DNA of 64,000 nt from Streptomyces sp. WMMB 322 (GTDB taxonomy: Bacteria > Actinomycetota > Actinomycetes > Streptomycetales > Streptomycetaceae): assembly GCF_900090145.1 (NCBI RefSeq), contig NZ_FMHI01000011.1, positions 62,001 to 126,000 on the forward strand. The letters run 5' to 3'. Under the pieces are notes generated by a model. The model was not told where the DNA came from, made no database searches, and worked only from the letters and a program-made list of their open reading frames with translations. The position numbers and the translations under genes are program-made. Each line of letters opens with the position of its first letter. Position 1 is the stretch's first letter. Positions 17,334 to 26,919 of the stretch are shown here, one piece after another.

Positions 17334-20300
17334 ATGTCGCAGCCTGTCGAACCCGAGGTGCCCGACCTGCCGTTGAACTCCTACGATGCACACATGACGG
17401 GCAACGGGGAACTTGTGGGCCACACGCGGGACTTGGACTTCTTCATCAGCTACTCCCCGGCCGACGAGCAATGGGCCTCGTGGATCGCCTGGACGCTGGA
17501 GGAGGCCGGCTACCGCACCGTGATCCAGGCGTGGGACTTCGTCCCGGGCACGAACTTCATCGACTTCATGGACCGCGGCGTCAGCGAGTCCGTCGCCGTG
17601 ATCGCCGTCCTCTCCGGCCACTACGGGCGCTCCACGTACGGACGCATGGAGTGGCAGGCGGCGCTGCGTGCCGAGCCGGAGGCGCCCGAGCGCAAGCTGC
17701 TGACCGTGCGGGTGGAGGACATTCCCATCGAGGGCCTCCTCGCGACGATCACGTACGTCGACCTCGTGGGCGTCAGCGACACCGAGACGGCGCGCGAGAT
17801 GCTGCTCACGCGCGTCGGGCAGGCCGTCGAAGGGCACGCACGGCCGGGGCTGCGGCCCGGCTACCCGGGCGGCGCCGCCGGTGAGGTACCCGGGCCCCGC
17901 ACCCCCGAAGGCCAGAACGGCCCCGCCGAACCGGCCGGGCAGCGGCGCGAGGACGGGCAGCGCCCCCTGGGCCGTACGGGCTGGTCCGGCCGGCGGCGCC
18001 CCGCCAGGGCCCCGCAGTATCCGGCCGCACCGGGCGGAGGCACCGGGTCGCGGCAGGACGCCCTGTCCGTACTGCACGTGGCCGGCCCCAACTTCGGCCG
18101 CGGACGCGAACCCGACGCGCTGCTGCGGGAGATGTGGAGCGACCTGGTCGAACTGAAGGACGCGGGCGCGCCCGCGCCCGACCTCCTCGTCGTCTCCGGT
18201 GACCTGACGGCGTCCGGAAGTCCCCGCGAATGCGACCAGGCCCTCAACTTCCTGACGGGGCTGCGGTCCCAGCTGGACCTGCCGCCGCAGCGGATGGTGA
18301 TCGTGCCGGGCACGCAGGACGTCAGCCAGGCCGCGTGCCTGGGCTACTTCCACACCTGCGAGGCCGACGAGGTGCCGCCGCAGCCGCCGTACTGGCCCAA
18401 GTGGCGCCACTACACCCGGCTCTTCCGCGGTCTCTACCACGGCATGGACACCGTCTTCGAGAGCGACCAGCCCTGGACGCTCTTCCCCGTGCCCGAACTG
18501 CACACCGTCGTCGCGGGGTTCAACTCCTCCATCGCCTTCAGCCACCGCAAGGACGATCAGTACGGCTTCCTGGGGCGCGACCAGGCCACCTGGTTCTCCG
18601 AGGCGCTGCGCACGTACGAGGAGGAAGGCTGGCTGCGCATCGGCGTGCTGCGGCACCCGCTGACGGAGGGGCGGCAGCGGCCAGATGACGCGCCGGGCGG
18701 CCCGGGGCCGCTGCGCGACGCCGACACCTTCGCGCGGCTGACCGCGCGCCGCCTGCACTTCGTGCTGCACGGCCCCACCGGCGGCCCCCGCACCGCCTCC
18801 TCCGAACCGTTCCACGCCCGACTGTCCACCCCCGCAGGCACCTTGCCCCTGTTCGGCTCCGCCGCCCCGGCCCGCTGCGAACTGCTGCGCGTGGCCTCCG
18901 ACGGCGTCACACGCTGGACGGACGAGGCCGGCAGCGAGCCCGCGGAGTTCCCCCTCGAATGGCGCGCCGCCCACCGGATCTTCGCCGTCCCCGACGAGCC
19001 GGCCGCCCCCCTGCCCGTCCCGGCGCCCACGGCGCCCGAGGACGACAGGGACAACCGTCCCCTCGACGAGCCCGCCGACTCGCTCGCCGAGCGCGTACGC
19101 GAGGTGTGCCGGGCCCGCCACGAGAGCGTGCGACTGCGCGACGTCCCCCGCCGCGACCATCACGACATGGCCCAGATCATGGCCACCTGGCACGAGGAAG
19201 GCGTGGTGCGGCAGCAGCGCATCGCCGTCCATCCGGGCACACCGACGGACGAGGAGATCGACCGCTTCGTCGCGCAGGCACACGCGACGGACACCGGCTC
19301 CGAGGCGGAGGTCGTCCACGAGGGGCCCGCGCCGGACCGTTCGCTGCGGGAGCGGGCGAGCCGGCGGGGCATCCGCGTCCGCAGCTTCCTCGAGTTCCAG
19401 GGTCTGCTCGACCTGCGCGGATACGTCGCCGCCCAGACGGCGGGCCTCAGCGCCGACGACCGCTATCGGCCGGGGCTCTACCTGCCCGGGCGCTACCGTG
19501 ACGCGGAACGCCCGGACGGCGAGGAACGCGACGGCCTCGTCGAGAACATGCTCGACCAGCTGGCGGCCGACCACGGCCGCTTCGTCCTGCTCCTGGGGGA
19601 CTTCGGGCACGGAAAGACCTTCGCCCTGCGGGAGTTGGCGCGCCGCATCCCCGAACAGCTGCCGCATCTCACGCCGTTGCTCATCCCGCTCAACACCCTC
19701 GACCGCGCGCACAGCCTCGAAGGTCTCGTCGCCGCGCACCTGGCCGGTCACGGCGTCGACACGATCGACCTGCGGGCGCTGCGCTACATGCTCGCGCAGG
19801 GGCGCGTCGTGCTGCTCTTCGACGGCTTCGACGAACTGGTCAACCGCGTCAGCTACGACCGGGCCGCCGACCACCTCCAGGTCCTGCTGGACGCGTCCGT
19901 GGACAACGCCAAGATCGTCGTCAGCAGCCGCACTCAGCACTTCAAGTCGCAGGCGCAGGTCCTCACCGCCCTGGGCGAGCGCGTCGGGATGCTCCCGCGG
20001 CGCCGCGTGCTCTCCCTCGAAGGCTTCGTCCCGGCGCAGATCCGCAGGTATCTCGTCAACCGCTACGGCGACGAGGCACTTGCCGACGAGCGCTTCCGCC
20101 TGCTGCAGAACATTCCCGACCTGCTGGAACTGAGCCGCAACCCGCGGCTGCTCAGCTTCGTCGCCGATCTGGGCACCGAGCAGCTCCGCGCGGTGGCGGG
20201 GGCCGGACGCGCTCTGAGCCCCGCGGGGCTGTACGAGGACGTCTTCGCCGCCTGGCTCGCCTTCGAGGAGCGCCGCGGCCAGGGCGGCCCCGGCGCCGCT

Positions 20301-23300
20301 CCCGGCCTGAGCATCGAGCAGCTGTGGGCCGCGGTCACCGCGCTGGCGCAGCGGCTGTGGGAGAGCGGCCGCAGCGCCCTCCGCCTCGACGAACTGACCG
20401 AGACCGTCGCCGAGACGCTCAGCGGGCTGGTGGGAAGCGGCTCGATGTCCACCCAGGAGAGCGCGCAGGCCGTGGGCGCGGGCAGTCTCCTGGTGCGCAC
20501 GGAGGAAGGGCTCTTCCACTTCATTCACGGCTCCGTCGTCGAATGGCTCATCGCACGCGAAGCGGCGGCCCAACTGGCCCTGGGCGACGACACGCTGCTC
20601 GCCGCACGTCCCCTCACCCAGCTCGCCGTGGAGTTCTTCTGCGACCTGGCCGACCACGAGCTGTGCACCGAGTGGGTCCAGAGCGTGCTCAACTCCCCCG
20701 GGCCCCGCACGAGCGAGGCCGCCCGCGCCAACGCGGTGCGCGTCATCGACCGGCTCCGGGTGCCGGCCGACGCCGACCTGCGCGGCGCCCGCCTCGTCGG
20801 CGAGGATCTCTCGGCCCGTGACTTCTCCGGCGTCGACCTGACCGGGGCCGACCTGACCGACGCCCGGCTGCTGGGCACCAACCTCTCCGGAGCGGTGCTG
20901 CGCGGCGCCCGCCTCGTCGGCGCCCGCCTGGACGAGGCCGACCTCAGCGGTGCCGACCTCACCGGCGCGGACCTGCGCACGGCGAGGCTGACCAGGACCG
21001 ACCTGCGCGGGGCCAGGCTGACGGACAGCCGGTGGAACAGGGCCGCGCTGATCGACCCCGTCACCGACGAACAGGCCCAATCGGCACCGGAGTTGGCCAC
21101 GGCCGCAATCGCGCCGGGCATGCCGGTCGAGGCGGGGCTGCGCCCCTCGGGCGTCGGCGTCCCCTACGGCTTCGACATGCGCACGAGCCGCCTGCCCGAA
21201 CCGGTCTCCTACAGTCCCGAGGGTGAACTCCTCGCCGTGGGCAGCGAGGACGGCGGCGTCCTGGTGTGCGCCGCGGACACCGGCCGGGCCGTGCGTACGC
21301 TGCACGGCCACGAAGGACGGGTCTACGCCGTCAAGTTCCGCGCGAACGTGCTCGCCACGGGCGCGGCCGACGGAGATGTGCGGCTCTGGGACCCGGTCTC
21401 GGGCCGCTGCCTGCACCGCATCGAGGTCCACCCCGGCGGTGTCTGGCCCGTCTCTCTCGACGCCACAGGCCGGCAGCTGGCCACCGGCGACGCCGAAGGG
21501 ATGGTGACGCTGTGGGACGTGGACAGCGGCCGGCCCCTGCACCGGCTGCCCGGGCACGCCGTCCCCGTCTACACGGCCGTCTTCAGCCCCGACGGCACCA
21601 CTCTCGTCACCGGCGACGCGGGCGCGGCCCTGCGGATCTGGGACACCCGCACCGGGCGGTGCACCGCCGAGGTGCACGGCCATCAAGGGGCCCTCTACCG
21701 GGCCAGGTTCAGCCCCGACGGGACGCTGCTGGCGACGGGCGACCGCGGCGCGGACGGCCACGGAACCGTACGCGTGTGGGAGATGCCGGCCACCGGCGAA
21801 GGCCCGCAGGAGGAGGAGCCCCGCCTGCTGCACGAGTTCGCGGGCCACACGGGCCACGTCTACACGCTCGACTTCCACCCGTCGGGCGGGCTGCTCGTCA
21901 GCGGCGACACCGACGGACAGGTGCGCCTGTGGGATCCCCGCGTCGGCGCTCCGGCCGGCACCCTGGAACGCGGCTCCGGCGCCGTCTACCAGGTGCTCTT
22001 CGGGGACGAGGGCCGGCTCCTCGCCGCCTGCGACAGCGACGGCGCGGTACGCCTGTGGCGGCTCAACTCCCCCGGCAGCGGCGGGCGTTCGGTGGCACTG
22101 CTTCCGCAGCAGCCCGTCGAGCACCGCGGCTCCGCCTGGGCGTGCGCCTTCCGTCCGCACGACCGTCAGCTGCTCACCGTCGGCAACGACGGCGGCGCAC
22201 AGATCTGGGACGCCGGATCAAGTCAGGGCAAGCGGATCCTGCGCGGCCACGGGCGGCGCGTCAACACCCTCGCCTTCAGCTGCGACGGCGCCCTCCTCGC
22301 CACCGGAGGCAACGACGGGCTGGTGCGCATGTGGGACGCCCGCACGGGACGGCGCACGGCCGAACTCTCCGGCCGCGGCGACCGGTTGGTCTCCGCGGTC
22401 TTCAGCCCCGCCGGTCCCGTGCTCGGCACCGCGAGCAACGACGGCGACGTCTACCTGTGGAACGCCACGAACGGCGAGTACATGCGGGAGATCGACGTCG
22501 AGACCGACCACACCTGGGCGGAGGCCTTCAGCGGCGACGGTGAACTCCTGGCCACCGCGAACGACGACGACACCGTCCAGCTGTGGTGGCGGGCCACGGG
22601 TGCACACCTGACGACACTGTCGCTGCACCGCGGCCGGGTGCGATCCATCGCGTTCCGCGAGGACGGCGCGCTGCTGGCCACCGGATGCGACGACAGCCAC
22701 GTGCGGCTGTGGGAGCCCGCCACCGGACGCCTCGTCGCCGACCTCGAGGGGCACACCGACCGCGTGTACGCCGTGACCTTCTGCTGCGGCAACAGCGCGC
22801 TGCTGAGCGCCTCCTGGGACGGAACGGCCGTCGTGTGGGAGGACGGCGAGCAGCGGCACGTGCTGCGCGGGCACCGCGGACGGCTGTGGACGGCGGCGGC
22901 GCACCCGCGGCGTCCGCTGCTGGCGACCGCCGGGGACGACCGCGCCGTCTGCCTGTGGGACGCGGACAGCGGCGAGATGACGGCACGGCTGACGGGACAC
23001 ACCGGCCGCGTGCACTCGCTCGCCTTCAGCCCGTGCGGTACGCAGCTGGCGAGCGGCGGCGAGGACGGCACGGTCCGCCTGTGGAACCTCCCCGACGGTG
23101 CGGATCCGGCGGCCGGCCCCGCTCTGCGCGCCACCCTGATCGGCGTGCCCGGCGGCTGGGCGGCGCTGACGCCGAGCGGCGGCTACAAGTACGAGGGCGA
23201 TGTGACGGGCGAGTTCTGGCACGTCGTCGGCATGACACGGTTCACCCCGGGAGAGCTCGACGCCTACCTCCCGGGCGTCCACCGCCTCGCTCTCGACGCG

Positions 23301-23309
23301 GAGTTGTGA
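17334..23309 (+). CDS. TIR - pseudo-phosphoesterase - NACHT STAND - pentapeptide - WD40 protein
   Basis: A 1,991-residue multidomain protein. Residues about 30-166 are a TIR domain (DFFISYSPADEQW, AWDFVPGTNF), with the candidate catalytic Glu106 in RMEWQAA. A Pro/Gly/Arg-rich linker (167-243) precedes a calcineurin-type phosphoesterase fold (244-515) that lacks most metal ligands. A conserved block of unknown fold (583-735) follows. The NACHT NTPase has Walker A GDFGHGKT (755-762) and Walker B LLFDGFDEL (D830). Pentapeptide repeats (1147-1239, ADLxGA type) lead into about 15 WD40 blades (1292-1924) and a 65-residue tail. By analogy, WD40/pentapeptide parts sense, NACHT oligomerises and TIR consumes NAD+, giving anti-phage abortive infection; this is inference. 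ATG 17334 follows GAGGAG closely; ATG 17394 is an alternative. Confidence 0.9.
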   Translation: MSQPVEPEVPDLPLNSYDAHMTGNGELVGHTRDLDFFISYSPADEQWASWIAWTLEEAGYRTVIQAWDFVPGTNFIDFMDRGVSESVAVIAVLSGHYGRSTYGRMEWQAALRAEPEAPERKLLTVRVEDIPIEGLLATITYVDLVGVSDTETAREMLLTRVGQAVEGHARPGLRPGYPGGAAGEVPGPRTPEGQNGPAEPAGQRREDGQRPLGRTGWSGRRRPARAPQYPAAPGGGTGSRQDALSVLHVAGPNFGRGREPDALLREMWSDLVELKDAGAPAPDLLVVSGDLTASGSPRECDQALNFLTGLRSQLDLPPQRMVIVPGTQDVSQAACLGYFHTCEADEVPPQPPYWPKWRHYTRLFRGLYHGMDTVFESDQPWTLFPVPELHTVVAGFNSSIAFSHRKDDQYGFLGRDQATWFSEALRTYEEEGWLRIGVLRHPLTEGRQRPDDAPGGPGPLRDADTFARLTARRLHFVLHGPTGGPRTASSEPFHARLSTPAGTLPLFGSAAPARCELLRVASDGVTRWTDEAGSEPAEFPLEWRAAHRIFAVPDEPAAPLPVPAPTAPEDDRDNRPLDEPADSLAERVREVCRARHESVRLRDVPRRDHHDMAQIMATWHEEGVVRQQRIAVHPGTPTDEEIDRFVAQAHATDTGSEAEVVHEGPAPDRSLRERASRRGIRVRSFLEFQGLLDLRGYVAAQTAGLSADDRYRPGLYLPGRYRDAERPDGEERDGLVENMLDQLAADHGRFVLLLGDFGHGKTFALRELARRIPEQLPHLTPLLIPLNTLDRAHSLEGLVAAHLAGHGVDTIDLRALRYMLAQGRVVLLFDGFDELVNRVSYDRAADHLQVLLDASVDNAKIVVSSRTQHFKSQAQVLTALGERVGMLPRRRVLSLEGFVPAQIRRYLVNRYGDEALADERFRLLQNIPDLLELSRNPRLLSFVADLGTEQLRAVAGAGRALSPAGLYEDVFAAWLAFEERRGQGGPGAAPGLSIEQLWAAVTALAQRLWESGRSALRLDELTETVAETLSGLVGSGSMSTQESAQAVGAGSLLVRTEEGLFHFIHGSVVEWLIAREAAAQLALGDDTLLAARPLTQLAVEFFCDLADHELCTEWVQSVLNSPGPRTSEAARANAVRVIDRLRVPADADLRGARLVGEDLSARDFSGVDLTGADLTDARLLGTNLSGAVLRGARLVGARLDEADLSGADLTGADLRTARLTRTDLRGARLTDSRWNRAALIDPVTDEQAQSAPELATAAIAPGMPVEAGLRPSGVGVPYGFDMRTSRLPEPVSYSPEGELLAVGSEDGGVLVCAADTGRAVRTLHGHEGRVYAVKFRANVLATGAADGDVRLWDPVSGRCLHRIEVHPGGVWPVSLDATGRQLATGDAEGMVTLWDVDSGRPLHRLPGHAVPVYTAVFSPDGTTLVTGDAGAALRIWDTRTGRCTAEVHGHQGALYRARFSPDGTLLATGDRGADGHGTVRVWEMPATGEGPQEEEPRLLHEFAGHTGHVYTLDFHPSGGLLVSGDTDGQVRLWDPRVGAPAGTLERGSGAVYQVLFGDEGRLLAACDSDGAVRLWRLNSPGSGGRSVALLPQQPVEHRGSAWACAFRPHDRQLLTVGNDGGAQIWDAGSSQGKRILRGHGRRVNTLAFSCDGALLATGGNDGLVRMWDARTGRRTAELSGRGDRLVSAVFSPAGPVLGTASNDGDVYLWNATNGEYMREIDVETDHTWAEAFSGDGELLATANDDDTVQLWWRATGAHLTTLSLHRGRVRSIAFREDGALLATGCDDSHVRLWEPATGRLVADLEGHTDRVYAVTFCCGNSALLSASWDGTAVVWEDGEQRHVLRGHRGRLWTAAAHPRRPLLATAGDDRAVCLWDADSGEMTARLTGHTGRVHSLAFSPCGTQLASGGEDGTVRLWNLPDGADPAAGPALRATLIGVPGGWAALTPSGGYKYEGDVTGEFWHVVGMTRFTPGELDAYLPGVHRLALDAEL

Positions 23310-23310
23310 C

Positions 23311-23324
23311 GGGAGGCGCCTCCC
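23311..23324 (+). terminator. Candidate terminator after the TIR-STAND gene
   Basis: A perfect 14-bp palindrome, GGGAGGCGCCTCCC, begins two bases after the stop codon and can fold into a 5-bp stem with a GCGC loop. A C-rich run follows rather than T residues. Confidence 0.35.
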
Positions 23325-23484
23325 CCCCGGGGCGGCCGACGTCCGCGGCACTCCGCGTCACCGCGCGCCCCCGGGGGCGACGCCGGCTTGTGCCCGCCCA
23401 CTCGCAAAGGCCTCGGGCAGCCACGGCGAGGCGGTGATCCACGTCGTCGCTCGAATGTGAGGCGGCACTGCCCCGGGCGGTGGG

Positions 23485-23727
23485 TCAGCCCAGGTAGTTG
23501 ATCGAGATGATGCGGACTCGCAGACCCGGCTCGATCACCAGAAGAACGCTTCTGGTGTGCCTCAGCTTCAAGATGCGCGTGACATCGCCGTCTTTGCCGT
23601 GCGGCTCGGTTGTCGCATACGGGTCGCGGCAGACCTCAGCGAGAGCGAGGTCGAGTTCGCGCCTCGCCGCATCCGGCAGCGCATCCCACACGGCTTCGAC
23701 GTCGGCCCGGTAACGCAGCTTGTACAC
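23485..23727 (-). CDS. RelE/ParE-like toxin
   Basis: An 80-residue protein with the RelE/ParE layout: YKLRYRADVEAVWDALPDAAR opening strand and helices, a basic central strand (ILKLRHTRSVLLVIEP) and a C-terminal strand (LRVRIISINYLG). Toxins of this fold cleave mRNA on ribosomes or poison gyrase; which applies cannot be told. The GTG start lies 7 bp after the stop of the upstream 113-residue gene, forming a likely toxin-antitoxin operon. It converges on the TIR-STAND gene. Confidence 0.7.
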   Translation of the reverse strand: MYKLRYRADVEAVWDALPDAARRELDLALAEVCRDPYATTEPHGKDGDVTRILKLRHTRSVLLVIEPGLRVRIISINYLG

Positions 23728-23734
23728 CGCGTCA

Positions 23735-24076
23735 TCATGTCAGGTCAGCAGCGCCCTGTTCACGGATCCGTGCAGCCGCCTCGAGCACCCGCTCCGTGCC
23801 GTCGATCCACTCTCCCGGAGGTTCCTCACCCCGGGCCTCGTACGCCAGGATCTCGTCCGCCTGCTCGACGGCAGCCAACGTGTCCTCTGCGATCCCCTGC
23901 CACTTCGCAAAGACCGGGAGCAGTTCATGTGCCGGAGCCCGGTTGATCTCCGTCAGGAAGTGCTCAGCCAACGACGGCGCACCAAGCGCTTTTCGGATCC
24001 GGTCAATCGTCCACGGCTCGTCGCCCACAGCAGCCTCCCGGCACAACACGTGATCCGACACATCCAACTGAGTCAA
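23735..24076 (-). CDS. Putative antitoxin of the RelE/ParE-like pair
   Basis: A 113-residue, acidic, mainly helical protein (DEPWTIDRIRKALG, SLAEHFLTEINRAPAHELLPVFAKWQ) immediately upstream of the RelE/ParE-like gene. Antitoxin function is inferred from order and spacing; it shows no obvious MazE/RHH/HTH motif, so DNA binding is uncertain. The start is TTG at 24076 preceded by AAAAG; GTG five codons later is an alternative. Confidence 0.6.
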   Translation of the reverse strand: MTQLDVSDHVLCREAAVGDEPWTIDRIRKALGAPSLAEHFLTEINRAPAHELLPVFAKWQGIAEDTLAAVEQADEILAYEARGEEPPGEWIDGTERVLEAAARIREQGAADLT

Positions 24077-24161
24077 CTTTTACGTGTCACCACCGTAGCG
24101 TCCAGCCACCTCAGTGAGTCGCCAACACACAAACGGAAGCCTCACAGGCCCCGCACCCTCG

Positions 24162-25733
<1,572 letters not shown>

Positions 25734-25800
25734 GGCAGACACCTCTTCTGCTGGGTGCTGGGGCTTCTTCGGTTGTCGTTGCGGGTTCGCCGTTGTGGCA

Positions 25801-25857
25801 TCGCAGGTGCGGTGCCGCGTCGCAGGTGCGGTGCCGCGTCGCAGGTGCGGTGTCACG
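25801..25857. repeat. Tandem repeat, three 19-bp units
   Basis: The unit TCGCAGGTGCGGTGCCGCG occurs at 25801-25819 and 25820-25838 identically and at 25839-25857 with two changes. It lies in the 156-bp gap between the LLM oxidoreductase and the NCS1 permease. There are no spacers, so it is not CRISPR-like. A role as operator array or slippage product is open. Confidence 0.75.
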
Positions 25858-25889
25858 GCGGCCGGGACGGGCAGGCGCGACGCCCCCGC

Positions 25890-26891
25890 TCAGCCGTTGA
25901 GGGCGGGGATGATGTCCCGGCCGTAGGCGTCGATGACCGACTCCGTGGCGTCGTGCATGGCGTACACGGCGAACTGGTCGACTCCGAGATCGCGCAGGGT
26001 CCGCAGCTTCTCGATGTGCGCCTCGGCCGGGCCCAGCAGGCAGAAGCGGTCGACGACGTCGTCGGGCACGAACTCGGTGTCGGGGTTTCCGGCCCGCCCG
26101 TGGTGTGCGTAGTCGTAGCCCTGACGTGCCTTGATGTAGCTGGTCAGCGCCGTGGGCACGAGGTCGGAGTTCTCGCCGTAGCGCGTGACGAGGTCGGCGA
26201 CGTGGTTGCCGACCATGCCGCCGAACCAGCGGCACTGCTCCCGGGCGTGCTGGAGGTCGTCGCCGACGTAGGCCGGGGCGGCCACGCAGATGGTGACGTC
26301 GTCGGGGTCGCGGCCGGCCTGGGCGGCGGACACCCGCACCGCCTTGACCATCGACTCCGTCAGATACGGGTCGGCGAGCTGGAGGATGAAGCCGTCCGCC
26401 TCACGGCCCGCCATGGCCAGCGCCTTCGGCCCGTACGCGGCCATCCACACCGGCAGCTTCCCGTCCCGCACCCACGGCAGCTTCAGCGGTGTGCCGTCGA
26501 TGACCGCTTCGCGTCCCTCCGCAAGGTCGCGGATAACGGACATCGCTTCGCTGACCCGGGCGAGGGTGTTGGGCTTGCGTCCGGCCACGCGCATCGCCGA
26601 GTCTCCCCGGCCGAGGCCGCACACGGTGCGGTTGCCGTACATCTCGTTCAGGGTGGCGAAGGTGGAGGCCGTGACCTCCCACGAGCGGGTTCCGGGGTTG
26701 GTGACCATCGGGCCGACGATCAGCCGCTCGGTGTTCTCCAGCACGCGGCTGTGAATGACGAACGGCTCCTGCCACAGCACGGCGGAGTCGAAGGTCCACC
26801 CGTAGCGGAAGCCCTGCCGCTCGGCACGCCGCATGAGGCCGACGGTCCGCGAGCCGGGCGGGTCCGTCTGCAGTACGAGTCCGAAGTCCAT
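25890..26891 (-). CDS. LLM-class F420/flavin-dependent oxidoreductase (TIGR03842-like)
   Basis: A 333-residue luciferase-like TIM-barrel oxidoreductase. It starts MDFGLVLQTDPPG and contains the CGLGRGDSAMRVAGRKP segment and PVWMAAYGPKALAMAGREADG, typical of the family found in hydantoin/pyrimidine gene clusters. Cofactor F420 or FMN is expected. In this cluster it may act on a pyrimidine or hydantoin ring, possibly in place of an absent dihydropyrimidine dehydrogenase; this is inference. It lies 28 bp after the dihydropyrimidinase. Confidence 0.85.
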   Translation of the reverse strand: MDFGLVLQTDPPGSRTVGLMRRAERQGFRYGWTFDSAVLWQEPFVIHSRVLENTERLIVGPMVTNPGTRSWEVTASTFATLNEMYGNRTVCGLGRGDSAMRVAGRKPNTLARVSEAMSVIRDLAEGREAVIDGTPLKLPWVRDGKLPVWMAAYGPKALAMAGREADGFILQLADPYLTESMVKAVRVSAAQAGRDPDDVTICVAAPAYVGDDLQHAREQCRWFGGMVGNHVADLVTRYGENSDLVPTALTSYIKARQGYDYAHHGRAGNPDTEFVPDDVVDRFCLLGPAEAHIEKLRTLRDLGVDQFAVYAMHDATESVIDAYGRDIIPALNG

Positions 26892-26919
26892 GCCCTGTCC
26901 GTCCTTTCAACTGCTGTTT

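Noticed and set aside
16113-22160. A 2,015-codon open frame on the minus strand across the STAND gene
   Set aside because: Only its last 395 codons (the permease) have membrane-protein features; the rest is a GC-bias shadow of the STAND gene with no signal, motif or plausible composition.
25801-25857. CRISPR array
   Set aside because: The 19-bp units are directly adjacent with no spacers and no cas genes are nearby.
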